Counted from the stretch's first letter, positions 13,035 to 24,787 are shown. The stretch is DNA of 64,000 bases from Dioscorea cayenensis subsp. rotundata (GCF_009730915.1 NC_052471.1:30476185-30540184), one strand, 5' to 3'. Notes: generated by a model from the letters alone, not told the origin. Program-made: numbers and translations.

Positions 13035-13266
13035 CCTGCAATTAGAGGTGGGCACGGGCCGGTTAACTTGCCCGGCGGGCCTGACCTGCCGGGTTGTGGT
13101 TCACCGGCCCACCGACCAAACCCGGCCAGGCTGGGTGTAGAACCCGCCGGGCCGGGTTGGCCCGTCAAACCCGGCGGGTCCGGGTCACAGGAAGCCGGGC
13201 CTGGAACCGGCCCGGCTTCTATGTTGACCCAGCGGGCCGGGTTGGCCCGCCCGATAAAAAATTAAA

Positions 13267-13668
13267 AAATTCTAAAAAAAAAAATCAAAAAAATTCAGAA
13301 AAAAATAGGAAAAAAATCAGAAATTTTTTGAAAATTCAGAAAAAAAAAATTCAGAAAATTTTCTAGAAAATATATAAATTAATTAAGACCCCAAGAAAAT
13401 TAAACCATGTTTTTTTAAGTAATTTACAAATCATAAAATTAATAATGATTTTAATAAATATAAAATTCAAACAAATCAAAATAACTTAAAATAAATTAAA
13501 TATGAAAGGGCTTAATTTGTTTATTTATGGGATTAAATGCTTATGTACTTTCATGGGTGTGACTTAAATTGTCCATATAATTCTTTTAGTTTATAACAAA
13601 ATTACCACTAAATTATTTATTTGCCACTATTGATGTTTACTTAAAACTTAGTTTCACTCTCTAACTTT
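13267..13668. other. AT-rich left interior of the hAT element
   Basis: After the GC-rich left end comes an A-rich, low-complexity stretch with repeated AAAATTC words. No gene or RNA is seen. Confidence 0.6.
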
Positions 13669-13855
13669 CAAAGACTATTATTTTATTTTTATTTTTATTT
13701 TATTTTTTGAAAAGGTGGATAAACTACTTCAATTAAAAAAAAAAAAGATAACATACAAACCCCAACCACAAGAAGTGGAACAAAACAGATACAAACCAAC
13801 AGGAAAAATAAAACGAGGCGAAACAACCGCCTCAACCCTCTACTAGAAACTCAGC

Positions 13856-16800
13856 CGACTAGCCAGTATGCGAAGAGTGCCTTGCATCCAAAATGGATGT
13901 TTTATCCTGCTCACCCCCCGTAGAGCTCAGGAAATCCAGGTAACGCCTAATGGTAGTAGAATGCTCCTCCATCTTCACTCTTGATCTCTCATTAACTGTA
14001 GAAAACCAGGATAATAATATTCGATCAATCTTCACAATTAGAGCATGTACAGACACCGTAATAGCATTAAACATGCAATCATTTCTAGCAAGCGAAAGAT
14101 TCCACATAATCGCTTTCACCACTAAGACCCCTAACTCTCTACAGGCCGGTCTGACAGATAATCTCCAAGCACCCCAAACCAGATGTAGGTACTCAGGCAG
14201 ATCCGGGAGATCGAGCAGATGACTAAAGTACCTCCACACCTCCTTTGCCAACGAACATTGTAAGAAGAGATGATCCGTCGTCTCAATCGCCGCATTGCAC
14301 AAGACACAGGTCAGTGTCGGTAGCCGGTTACACCTTTTGATTCTAAGTTCTCAAAGGTTAGAATCCTATTTTTCCAAGCTAGCCAATTAAAAATGTTGAT
14401 TTTCTTTGGGCAAGTACTTTTCCAGAAAAATTTTGCAAAAGGACACCGCAACCCACCATCATTCAGGAATGTGTAGAATGATTTCACTGTGAACATACCA
14501 TTTCCAGTAAGACGCCACCTTTTAGTGTCTTCAATCACCCCATCCTGCAAACACCTCTGCTCTATAAAAGTCCTCACTTCCGTCTCCTCCATGAAAGGTG
14601 ACCGAGACAAAAGAAAATGTAGATCACAAACAGTGCCGTTAGGATCAAGAGATCTACAAAATTCCTCCTTCCACATGCACATCGGTGCTCTGCCAGTTAA
14701 CCAGCTATCTTTCCAAAATAACGTCTCCCTCACAGAGTTAATGCGATGCACAATGCAACTTCAAAAAGCCGGAAGACAGCTTAGCACCCCTTTCCAGAAG
14801 AAAGAAATTCTCCCCGATTGCCTAGGAAACATATTCCAACGGTCCATACCATAGTTGAACTTTATTACATCCGCACCACACCATGAGTAGTCCGTCATAA
14901 ATCTCCACCACCATTTCCCCACTAATGCCTGATTGAAATTATGGAGGTTCAAAATACCCCAACCCCCTTGGTCACGGTTACGACAAATGTTATGCCAATT
15001 TATGAGTCTGCAACGCGGATGAATCAAATACGTCCCAGACCATAAAAAGTCACATCTAATCCGGTTAATTTCCTTGATGACCCAACAGGGTAGTCGAAAC
15101 AAGGACATCCAGTACATCGGTATCGCAGTAAGCACCGCGTTAACTAGTGTGAGTCTACCCCCTAGAGAAACATGTCTTACTTTCCATGAAGCCAGCCACT
15201 TTCTAATCTTAGAGATGAGGCCCTCCCATCTTGCTTTCTTGGTCTTCTTCCAGAAATAGGGATACCAAGATACGTAACTAGAAGTAATCCCCTTTTACAA
15301 TTAAGCGTATCTGCAGCATCCACCTCCGGGAGTTTCCCCAGTTCTGAAGACTAATGGCATGTTTTAGAGAAATTGGTAGCTAAACCAGTCATCCCCTTAA
15401 ACAAATATAAAATTAACTTAACAGTTCTAAGGCCTTCCAGGCCACCAGTTGTCAAAACAAGCAGATCATCAGCATAATGAAGATTACATCAATTACCAAA
15501 CTCTCCTAACGGAACCCCCACCAGGACCTTTGTCCTCAGCGCATGTCCAAACATAGAGCTCAGCACATCCATTACCAAAACAAACAACAAAGGTAAAAGC
15601 GGATCACCTTGCCGCAGCCCACTCTTGTAACACACATAACCATTTGGAGAACCATTAACCAAAATGGACGCTTTAGAAGAAAACAATATGCATTTGATCC
15701 AACTTATCCAACGTTCCCCAAAGACCCTGGCTTTTAACAAATCTAAGAGAAAGCCCCAATCAATACGGTCAAACTCCTTATTGAAATCTACCTTCAGTAT
15801 GTGGCCAGGTAGCCTACGCTTATGAATGCTAAAAATAAGTTCCTCCGACGTTGCAATGTTGTCTAGAATACACCGCCCTTTAAGGAAAGCAGATTGTTCA
15901 TTGTCCACCAACAAATTCATCACCTTACTTAACCTCATCGCCAGCAATTTAGAAATAATTTTTAGCGAGGAGTTAATCAAACTAATGGGTCGAAAATCCC
16001 TAGGGGTCTCAGGTGATTCCACTTTAGGAATAAGAGTGATGCTAGCCCAATTAATTCTCTCCAAGTTGGCGCGGTGCCAATAAAAATCCTCACAGAGCAA
16101 GACGAGGTCCGCACTGACCGTATCCCAGAATTGCTTGAAAAAATGAATAGGGAATCCATCTGACCCTGGGGCTTTATCACCACCAAGCTCAAACACTGCA
16201 CGTTTAATTTCCTCGACTGAGAACAGATCCTCCAACATAGTAAGATCCACTGGATTTTTTAACTGAAAAAGTTTTTGGAAGTCCACACTAAGCCTGAAAG
16301 CTCTCTTACTGCCAAATTGTTGATTAAAATGTGTAGGGAACATCTTGCCAATTTCACAGGGATCCACAATCAAGGCCCCTCCCTGATAAAGTCCAGGAAT
16401 GAAGTTGCGATTCCTCCTCCCATTTGCAACTGCATGAAAAATTTGGTATTTTCATTTCCATCTTTGATCTATTGTAACCTCAACCTTTGTTTCCAGTAAA
16501 CCTCCTCTTGCTTACGGATATCCTTTAACTGCAAGAGAAGATCATTCTCCTTCTAAATTTCCCCCAGAATAAGGCCTCTAGATTCCTTGTTAGTGTCCAA
16601 AGTCTCCAACTCCTGCATCAAGGCTAACGTTTTTAGCTTGATCGACCCAAAGTTAAATTTAGCCCACTGGCGTAAGTGAGCCCTGATCCCTTCAATTTTC
16701 TTTGAGATAATGTAGGCACCATAACCCCTGAAATTGTTCACCGACCACCAGTGCTGCACCAGCTCCTGAAATCCCTCAGCATTAGACCATACCCGTTCAT

Positions 16801-17505
16801 AATGAAAAAGTCGTGGCCTAGAAATGTGGTTACCCACCTCCAGACTTAAAGGCATATGATCCGATCCCAGTCTAGGTAGGGACATCTGTACCACTCTAGG
16901 AAAGTGAGTTAACCACTCAATATTGATCAGGAAACGGTCAAGTTTCACCCAAATGGGTTTCGCTTGATTATTGGTCCAAGTGAATCTTCTTCCCACAGCA
17001 GGGGGTTCCTGTAACGCTAGATCCTGTAGAAAGGCGTTGGCTTTCCTGATATCTTCCCAATTGTAATTACCAGATGGTTTGTCCTCCACTTTGAATATAG
17101 CATTAAAGTCCCCGCAAATTACCCATGGAATCCCCCAACACCATAGACATCAGTCAGCTCCTCCCAGAACACCATCTTTCTCGACCACTCCGTGGGTCCA
17201 TACACTGTTGTACATCTCCACCTGAGATTATCCTTCTTAGCCTCAAATTCCATCGTCAAGCTAAATTCTCCTAGACAAACCAGCGTCCCCTCCATCAATG
17301 AACTGTTCCAACCCTTTGCCGGAATAAAATTGAACTGGTCCAAACTAGTACCCCCAATCTCCCTCTAGGTAGCTGGTAAAATCATTTCTAGTTTTGTTTC
17401 TTGTAAGCAACATACATTAGCGTAATGTAAAAGCAAAAAATCTTTAACTAGAAATCTCTTAGCTGGCCTACCTAGCCCCCTAACATTCCAGTTTATAATA
17501 TTCAT
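13856..17505 (-). pseudogene. LINE ORF2 pseudogene (endonuclease, RT, zf-RVT)
   Basis: The start ATG at 17503-17505 opens an endonuclease with WNVRGLG and LQETK blocks; a stop follows after about 47 codons and again near 17110. Later come the SDHMPLSL block (16860), RT blocks PGSDGFP, FRPISLINSS, GRCILDNIA, VDFNKEFDRIDW and GLRQGDP (15489-16373), then a TGA directly before the catalytic YADD (near 15470). The zinc finger CNAAIETTDHLF...C lies at 13859-14302. Three or more stops or frameshifts break it, but domain order is complete. Confidence 0.85.
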
Positions 17506-17515
17506 AAACAACAAT

Positions 17516-20267
17516 CTAGATCCCACAACCCTTAGAGGAGGTTGCCACTATTCTTTTATTGTTCAAAAAACCGGACAATTCTAACGAATGGATATGATTC
17601 ACACAAGCATCCATAGAATCAGTAAAAGTAATTCCACATGCATCACAATAACTAGCAATTTGCACATTAGACCAATCTGAAATAAGCAGCGGTTTAGAGC
17701 TAGTACCTTTCGCTCCGTCCGCTCCAACTCCTTTCTTCTTCGTTGATTTAGGTGGTTCAATCAAGTATCCAACATCCTCCATAAAGCGGGAAGAAGGCTT
17801 TTTGGGCCTTTCACTTTTCCTGAGCCCCTTCTCTTGCCCCTACACATCAGTATCCAAACCACACTGAAACCCTGGCAACATCTCTCTAAGATTCCTCTCG
17901 AATTCAGTAACTGAGTCATCTGACTCTGCATCAGCTCCCATAGCAACATCATCAGATGCTCTTGCTTCAGAACCCTCATCCCCCTCAGATAGTAACTCAT
18001 CACCACTCCGGTCCCCAGTATCACCAAGCAATGAGGCCAGAACCAGGGCCTAAACCCCTGAAATAAATTGCCACAAGAATCCATCTGGAGGATCAATAGC
18101 AAGGCCGCTGAAAAATCCTTAAAATTTACTTCTGAAAAATCTTTGGTAGTAAATTTAACCCCCCTGTCCTGTTGGCCCTTCAGCTCATTAGGGCCCCTAA
18201 CCCCTTGTACTGAATCCACCTCTAAATCGTGAGTCTGCTTGAGTAATGGGGCCTGGCCCACCTGAAAGCCCACATCACTAATTAATAGTGGGTCACCTGG
18301 TTCAACATTATAGTCGGGCTGTGATCTGTGGACCGAAGGCAAAGATAGTCCTGCCAAGAGAGTAATTGGATCATCATAACCAAAGTCCACAACTTAGGCC
18401 TCCATTGTTTTCAAAAAAAATTTCTCCTTAAGGCCCAACGCGATCGCCCCAGCCTCTCTCTTATCTTGATCCATCGGATCAGTTGTCACCTCAACCCCGA
18501 TACCCTTAACCTGGTCCAGTGGATCAACTGTCACATCAACCCCGAGAGATGCCTCCTTAAACTGTCATTCCTCTCATTAACATATTCTACCCTCTCCTTA
18601 AACTGTTCCACCCCCTCCTTAATGTGATCCCTCCCTTCTTTCACGTGATTCTCATCAACCTCGAACGCTGCACAGTTACCACGTGCCCCCATAACATGTT
18701 CCAGCGGTGACACCTGACGAGAGCCCCCTCGCGTGACACATCCCAGGTCCGTACCCTGAACTCTCACCCACTTCTCTCACATCACTGGCCGCTCAGGAGA
18801 CCAAGCCCTCCGAGGACCATTGGTCCTTCCCAGCCCAACAGAACGACCATCAGATCGACACATGACCTCTCAGGCCAACGGGATGCACCCATCGGTCGCA
18901 CCGTGGGAGCAGAGCTCTACCACTTCTGGTGAAGACTTAGCACCAGAAACCGCCACCAAACCAACCTTCTCCACTGGCCTCGCGAGTTCAGCGTCACTGC
19001 TCCGTCTTCCGATGTAGGAGCACGGCTCAACCACCGCCTTACCCTTCGCTTTATCCGTCATCCTCCGGTCCATCAAAGCATCATTGGCTGTATGTATCAT
19101 CATCCCCGCTGGAGCAACATATCCACCCTCCTTGGCCTCGAGTACGTACCTTCCCAGCTCCTACCGAAAAGTCGGCAGTGCCCCGCGATCACCTGTAAAT
19201 AGAACAATATACTTCCTCATCCCCATGCTGAAGTCTATCTCCATAGGAATCTTGACACCGGCCTATCGCCGAACCAACGCCGAGATAAAGTATTTGTACG
19301 GCAGCTCTGCCTGCGAGAGAGTGACTAGTTCCTCCACCGGGCTGAGGACCTCCGTAATAATGGTCCAGCACCAAGCATGTAAGGGCAAATTCCAGATATG
19401 AAGCCATTGTCCTTTGCCTGATGCTCTCCCAGACGCACCCAGCTCTGCCGACCACAGAGAGATGTTTAGCATACATGGTCTGTCCTTTGTTGCAGCTGAG
19501 AAAGATCCAAGCTTGCACAGCTCCTTGACCTCATCTCTGTTCTTCAACGGCAGCAAAAAAGGAGCAATGATTTAAAGGTGTAACAGGCCCAACTAGCTCC
19601 CTGTTAGTGATGAACTGGATAATGGCAAGCAAGCTTAATTCGTTGATGAATCCCTCTTTCAATGATAGCACAGCCACTCTCGCTAGTTCCTCCCTCAAAT
19701 TCTCAGATTCAGGAGATAGTGCAATTGAGATTGCCGGCCTAGGTTTGGAGATAACCTACACCACATCCGTCTCTGTTCCCTGATCTCTCACCGCATGACG
19801 CACTGGGGATCCTGGAATCATGTCCATTCGTTTAGATCTGATGTACAGTTTTCTCCTATGCGGGCTTTTTCTCGGTTCCACAGGGCATCTCACCGCCATA
19901 TGGCCCAGACACGAGCATCTCAGACACACGACTTGGTGTCTACAATCTGACGTCTTGTACCTTGTCCGGAAGCAGCAACCACACGTGCTGTCTCGCGGTG
20001 ACCTAGGTCGCTTAGTGCCTGTCATTTTGCTATGCCCAACTGAGCCACCGCTGTTGGTCTTATTGATTCCCTTCTTCACGCAGCCAGCATCTCCCGATGA
20101 CGACGAACTAGCAACCTGCGCGTACGTGAGAACTTTCTTACTTTGTATCTTGTCGCCTATAATCTCCTCACTAGACTGCAGCCTGGAAGACTCCTGCGCT
20201 CTCCCGTCACCACCACCACTACAGCTAGAGACCCCCCAGAGATTCTTCAGGAGGCTCATCGACCCCC
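17516..20267 (-). pseudogene. LINE ORF1 pseudogene (CCHC knuckle and DUF4283-like)
   Basis: ORF1 proteins of plant L1 elements bind the element RNA. The first part (20267-19756) ends with a zinc knuckle CLRCSCLGHMAVRC, preceded by a CGCC pair. The next part (19556-19263) has the W-rich QWLHIWNLPLHAW stretch of DUF4283-type domains. An acidic, serine-rich linker follows (18390-17516), with CDACG and a downstream H-x3-H at its end. The frame changes several times (near 19700, 19200, 18450 and 17780), so the gene is broken. The final stop at 17516-17518 is just upstream of the ORF2 start. Confidence 0.75.
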
Positions 20268-20283
20268 CAAAGACTATTATTTT

Positions 20284-20740
20284 TATACTCATGTGTCAAT
20301 GAAGAAGAAGTTACTAGTTTTAGGAATTTCTATCTTTATTTTTTTAATCAAATTTAAGAATACTTCTAATCATTTATGCAAATTTGTATTTCAATGTTTA
20401 GTAGTGATAATTGAGAATTTCATATGTTTAGTATGTTTTCACTTAACACTAAATATCTACTTACACTATATTACAAGTGTATGACTAATTAAATAAAATA
20501 TTGTATAACTTATAAGTTTTCATTATATTTTCATTATTCAACAACATTAAGATCGTCTTAAGGAGGTGGGTGTTGTTAAATTCAACAATTATCTATATAC
20601 ATCTATGTTTTTTATTATTCACAAATATATGTTAGTGCAAGTGGTAAAAGGTTTTTGAATGGAGGTAGAGGTCAAGGGTTCAAAACCCATGTGATGTAAT
20701 GAATTTTTTTGAAAATTGAAAAATCAACCAAAAAAATTAA
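20284..20740. other. Right interior of the hAT element with a tRNA-like promoter motif
   Basis: Non-coding. At 20632-20695 an A-box-like TTAGTGCAAGTGG is followed about 35 bp later by GGTTCAAAACC, which fits the B-box consensus of RNA polymerase III promoters. It may be a fossil SINE or tRNA fragment; no cloverleaf could be made. Confidence 0.4.
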
Positions 20741-20909
20741 CCCGCAGGGTCACTGGTTGAGAATAGCTCAACCCATAACCGGGCTCGCTACAGTGTGGGC
20801 CGATTATGGGTTTTAGCCCGGCCCGCGCGGGTCAGGTGAACCCGCGGCTTTGGGCGGGCTGGTTCTGGGCCAGGCCAAAAGACGGCCCGTGCCCCCCTCT
20901 ACCTGCAAT

Positions 20910-20986
20910 TGGCGCATCATTCCTTGGAGCACCAACCTCAAACTCTTAATCAACTCTCTTCAGTTTCCTCGGATTCACATCATTCC
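20910..20986 (+). mobile_element. Outermost LINE (plus strand), segment 3
   Basis: Continuation of the LINE RNase H-like region between the two hAT insertions; translation gives a LLINSLQFPRI block that runs on into segment 4. Confidence 0.65.
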
Positions 20987-20994
20987 GCATGCTT

Positions 20995-21385
20995 TAGGGA
21001 TGGCAACGGGTCGGGTACGGGTTTTACCGTACCCGCTACCCCACTAGTATACCCGAACCCGAACCCGATGGGTTTTAAAAACCCCCGCCCCCATATTCTC
21101 GGATTCACATCATTCCGCATGCTTTAGGGATGACAACGGGATTGGATCGGGTTTTCACTGCACTGCTACCCCACTAAGTATCTGGGAACCCGAACCCGAT
21201 GGGTTTTAAAAACCCCGCTCCCCATATTAAAAAAAAATAATAATAAATATATTTTTTTATAGAAAATTAACTTAAAAGTAATTATAATTTTTTTATAAAA
21301 TAAAATAAAATTATTGTAAAATTACAAGACTAAAAAAAGAGGAAAAATAAAAAACCCTAAATTGTTAAGTTGTAGAACATATTAG

Positions 21386-21440
<55 letters not shown>

Positions 21441-21642
21441 TATATAAATATTTTAGTAATTTTAATTTCGGGTCGGGTACGGGTCGGGTATTAGAATTTC
21501 CATACCCACACCCGCACCCGTTTCATACAAGTTGGGTTTTACCCGAACCCGACGCGAAACCCGGTCAAATCGGGTTTTACCCGTCAAACTCGGGTCGGGT
21601 CGGGTCGAGTAGGATTGGGTTTGGATATTATTGCCATCCCTA
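20995..21642. mobile_element. hAT-type MITE with duplicated left end
   Basis: Target duplication GCATGCTT is exact (20987-20994; 21643-21650). Ends are TAGGGATGGCAA and TTGCCATCCCTA. The subterminal zones are built from CGGGT/ACCCG words. A segment of about 130 bp covering host flank and left terminus (20968-21096) is repeated directly at 21097-21229 in more divergent form. No coding capacity. TA repeats lie at 21391-21440. Confidence 0.88.
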
Positions 21643-21650
21643 GCATGCTT

Positions 21651-21950
21651 GGATGGTTCCTACTATTAAGCTGCCTTCTATTGCCAACAACTTTCATGCC
21701 TTAACTCTTTTTCACAGTGGTCATGAGCTCCCTAGGTAGCTCATGAGAAGTTTTCTTGTGTGTTGTTTTAATTTTTAGGATTTGTTTGTTTGTTCCCCTC
21801 TTTTATTGTTTTTTATTTTCTGATTAGTTCTTTCCTCCTTCTGCTGTTTTGTTCTTCTTTTTGTTTCTAAGTCTGTTTAGCTGCTTTTGTAGTTGGTCTT
21901 TGTTTTTCTTTCAATAAATCAGTCTTGGGCTCCTTTTTTTAAAAATAAAA
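21651..21950 (+). mobile_element. Outermost LINE (plus strand), 3' end
   Basis: It starts with the last RNase H-like codons (HSGHELPRWLMRSF), then a T-rich 3' UTR ending TCTTGGGCTCC before a T/A-rich tail. The minus-strand LINE at 4549 begins with the complement of the same GGGCTCCTT end, so the two belong to one family. Confidence 0.75.
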
Positions 21951-21956
21951 ATTAAA

Positions 21957-22368
21957 AACAGGGGTCATGGCTTTTCACAAAAAGCACGTACTTCTTTTTC
22001 GTTAATTATAACTGAGTGAGGTTTTAGTCAAGAAAGACATGATCAAGGAACTAAACATAGGACATATTATTTGGTTCAGCAAAGCATTAATGATGGTGTA
22101 GACCTGAGTGGAGATTTGTTTGGTGTTGTCATTAGTTAGATAAAAATAATGCCAGTGTGTATGCACATATACTGACCCTTTTTTTTCATTTCAATAACAT
22201 TAATTTCATTAATACTACTAACAATAATTGAGCTAAATGCAAAAGTACATAGTAGTGCACCAAATTCCTTAATTATGAAAACATTATCTTCACAGGGAAT
22301 TTCGGTCAAGGCAACACAATCAACTCATACAGGCTTATTGCATAGGATGATTACTACATTTATGAGTT
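21957..22368 (-). other. 3' flank of subtilase copy 1
   Basis: It matches the 3' flanks at 33200-33695, 40035-40524 and 45665-46112. It would hold the 3' UTR. No separate gene is seen. Confidence 0.65.
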
Positions 22369-24684
22369 TTAGAATGCGATGTAGATGGGACTTGTGACAT
22401 TGTGCTTGCTGGACACCCATGACAACTCTCCTTGTCCAATGACTCCTGAGCCCGGGTGAGAACCATTCATAGTGAATGTGATATCATAGGTAATTTGTTG
22501 ATCTAATCGGCTGAAGCTAAGCTGGTATTGAGAGAGGTACATTTTCACAAATGGTGGCTCTATGAATGTGGCATTGTAGATTTCACTAGCATCCCCAACG
22601 TTGGTCACTGTTCGACTAATAGTGGTGCTTGCTGAGCTCGATGCCATTGGTATGCCAATTGAGGGATAATTGAGTTGCTCACCAGAGATGGATCTAGTGC
22701 ACTGTTTGTTGTTTTTGGTGAACCTTTGCACCTCTGCACTGTTATTAGAAAAGATTCCGCAAAGATAGGCAACATAATCATCTGGTTCAATGTTGTAGAC
22801 AAGACCTGGATCCATGGCATTTGTCGCATTGACTTGCCCAGCTCCCCGTTGGAGAATGTTGGCATTATCATTAAAAGTTGCTTGATCGAAGATTGGTCTT
22901 CCATCTAAGTCCAATGTGTTGGTTGTGGTGATGAGTGCTGATTGAATCTCTGGCACTGACCACTGACGCTTGTTTTCGTACTTTAACTTGCTCATGATAA
23001 GAGCCACAATTCCGGAAACATGAGGTGTTGCCATGGATGTGCCACTCACAAAGTTGAATGTCTTTGTTTTTAGGCCGGATGGAAAGGGCCCAACTTCTAC
23101 TGGCCATGCAGATAGAATATTCACTCCAGGTGCAGTGACATCTGGCTTTACAATGTTTCCATTATATTTGACCGGGCCTCTAGATGAGAAGAAGGCCAAT
23201 GCTGGAGATGGACGAATATCAAATATAGTGCCACCGAAGGTGATCTTAGCTGTAGGTGTAGAGTTTGAAATAATATAATCTTTAAGTTGAAGGGCATCTT
23301 TGTAGCTCACATGCGATACCGGAAGATGGTGAGCTTCTGAAAATGTTGTGTACCCCACTATGTCAAAATTCATAAGGATCATACCGGCACCACCAGCATT
23401 CCTAACGACTTTACCTGTTACTATGTTATCTTTAGCTCCAACATCACACATCACAATCTTATCTCTAACATCAATGCCATTTAATGAATTTCTTAAGCAA
23501 TATAGTTGCCTATTTCGTCCATTGCTACCAGGAAAAACAAGGGGATAAAATTGATTAGTAACCAAGTTGGGTTGGTAGGCGCTTTCTCCGTGCAATTGTG
23601 TCCCATTGCCAAGTGTCACAGTTGCTCTTATTCTTCGATCTGTAGTTGTTGCTCCGACAACCATATCCCACGGTGCAGCATGACTCAATGTCTCTGGGTC
23701 TGGGCCATTGTTACCAGCAGCTGTGCAGGGGAAGATCCCCTTCTGCATTGCTGAGAACGTGCCAACAGCAACATCATCATCAGTAAATGAAGTAGGCAAG
23801 TAACCACGTCGTGCCCCAAAGGACATTTGGAGGATGTGCACCCCATCTTGAATTGCTTTATCTATACCTGCTAAAACACCATCTGTTCCGCAACCTCCAA
23901 ATTTCCAACACACCTTGTACACCGATATAAAGGCTTTTGGCGCCATACCTGCTGCTCTTCCAAGAGCTTGGTCGAGGACCTCCGCATTATCCACAAAGTT
24001 GCCTGCTGCAATGCCGGCCACATGTGTGCCGTGACCTTGATCTATGTCACTTGGCGGAGTGGTGCTATTAGCTATATCGAAAGATTGTGCTGCAATGACT
24101 TTATCATTGCAAGGTGTTTGAAGGTAACAACTTACATTCCATCCTGCTGGGCGGGGAGGCATTCCTGTGTCATCAAAAGAAGGATGGGGCATGTGAATGC
24201 CTGTATCCAACACTCCAATGATGATCCCCTCACCGTAAAATGAGTTGCTTGTGGACCAAACTCCAAATAAAGTGCTCAAGTTTAGGAATTCATGAGTATA
24301 GGTTGTGTGGAGGTGAAGCGTTCTGCTCGGATTGGCACGAAGAAATCCATCCATCTTCTCCATGTCTCTCACTTCTTCTGGTGTTAATCTTGCTGCAAAC
24401 CCGCTGATTGCTTCTTTATATGAGAAACGCAACCGTGGCTCGCCTGTATCAAGAGTAGTGTTGGGCAAAAAGGACTTATGCCAATTCTCTAAATCCTCGG
24501 CACCTAAGAAATTTGAGCCCTCTGGCTTCAGTACGTGAACAATGTAGGTTTGGATTTGGCTAGTGTTTTCACCATGATCACTGACTATAGGCAATAGCTG
24601 ACCATGAACCAAGAGAAAAATGTTAAATGAAAGAACAAATTCAATAACAAAGAAAGAAACAAAACCACCATTGAACTCTTCCAT
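22369..24684 (-). CDS. Secreted subtilisin-like serine protease (SBT1 group), copy 1
   Basis: A plant S8A subtilase that should be secreted to the cell wall space and cleave proteins after self-removal of its propeptide. One exon, 771 aa, usual for the family. Seen: signal peptide (1-29, hydrophobic core FFVIEFVLSFNIFLLV), inhibitor I9 propeptide (about 46-125), mature start near TTYTH (127), catalytic Asp160 (GVLDTGI), His221 (GHGTHVAG), oxyanion Asn325 (TAAGNNGP) and Ser550 (SGTSMATPHVSG), a PA insert (about 360-480) and a C-terminal Fn3-like domain (about 665-771). Start chosen because the same Met opens copies 2-4. A TATA-like box lies 85 bp upstream. Substrate is unknown. The upstream spacer carries a young gypsy insertion 3 kb away. 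Confidence 0.95.
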   Translation of the reverse strand: MEEFNGGFVSFFVIEFVLSFNIFLLVHGQLLPIVSDHGENTSQIQTYIVHVLKPEGSNFLGAEDLENWHKSFLPNTTLDTGEPRLRFSYKEAISGFAARLTPEEVRDMEKMDGFLRANPSRTLHLHTTYTHEFLNLSTLFGVWSTSNSFYGEGIIIGVLDTGIHMPHPSFDDTGMPPRPAGWNVSCYLQTPCNDKVIAAQSFDIANSTTPPSDIDQGHGTHVAGIAAGNFVDNAEVLDQALGRAAGMAPKAFISVYKVCWKFGGCGTDGVLAGIDKAIQDGVHILQMSFGARRGYLPTSFTDDDVAVGTFSAMQKGIFPCTAAGNNGPDPETLSHAAPWDMVVGATTTDRRIRATVTLGNGTQLHGESAYQPNLVTNQFYPLVFPGSNGRNRQLYCLRNSLNGIDVRDKIVMCDVGAKDNIVTGKVVRNAGGAGMILMNFDIVGYTTFSEAHHLPVSHVSYKDALQLKDYIISNSTPTAKITFGGTIFDIRPSPALAFFSSRGPVKYNGNIVKPDVTAPGVNILSAWPVEVGPFPSGLKTKTFNFVSGTSMATPHVSGIVALIMSKLKYENKRQWSVPEIQSALITTTNTLDLDGRPIFDQATFNDNANILQRGAGQVNATNAMDPGLVYNIEPDDYVAYLCGIFSNNSAEVQRFTKNNKQCTRSISGEQLNYPSIGIPMASSSASTTISRTVTNVGDASEIYNATFIEPPFVKMYLSQYQLSFSRLDQQITYDITFTMNGSHPGSGVIGQGELSWVSSKHNVTSPIYIAF

Positions 24685-24765
24685 TTGAGTGGTGTTTTGA
24701 AAGAATTAATGGAAGAGATCAAATAGCCAAGGTGTGGATGTGATTCATGCTCTCTGTGACATTCC

Positions 24766-24787
24766 ATTTTATAGACTATATATATAT
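24766..24787 (-). promoter_or_regulatory. TATA-like promoter of subtilase copy 1
   Basis: On the minus strand a (TA)n run leads into CTATAAAATGG about 85 bp before the start codon. The TATAGACTATA core recurs at the same place upstream of copy 2. Confidence 0.5.

Larger units (their letters stand above)
13685..20267 (-). mobile_element. Near full-length L1-type LINE inside the hAT element
   Basis: A 16-bp duplication (CAAAGACTATTATTTT) flanks it at 13669-13684 and 20268-20283. The T/A-rich 3' tail lies at 13685-13740 and the G-rich 5' end at 20267. ORF1 (20267-17516) ends 11 bases before ORF2 starts (17505). Length about 6.6 kb suggests an almost complete copy. It represents a different LINE family from those at 4.5 and 54.7 kb. 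Confidence 0.88.
13043..20901. mobile_element. Non-autonomous hAT-type DNA transposon carrying a LINE
   Basis: Exact 8-bp target duplication CCTGCAAT flanks it (13035-13042 and 20902-20909). Terminal inverted repeats begin TAGAGGTGGGCACGGGCC at the left and are matched with one mismatch at the right end (20884-20901). Both ends carry GC-rich subterminal arrays of CCCGGC/GGGCC-like words (13060-13255; 20740-20890). The 8-bp duplication and TIR style define hAT. Without the LINE at 13685-20267 the element is about 1.28 kb and I see no transposase, so it must have moved in trans. Confidence 0.88.

Noticed and set aside
13068..13366. Pro/Gly-rich and Lys-rich frames
   Set aside because: They translate the GC-rich terminal arrays and A-rich interior of the hAT element.
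22675..24538. Plus-strand open frames opposite subtilase copy 1, and similar ones opposite copies 2-4
   Set aside because: Antisense shadows; they recur only because the sense protein is conserved.
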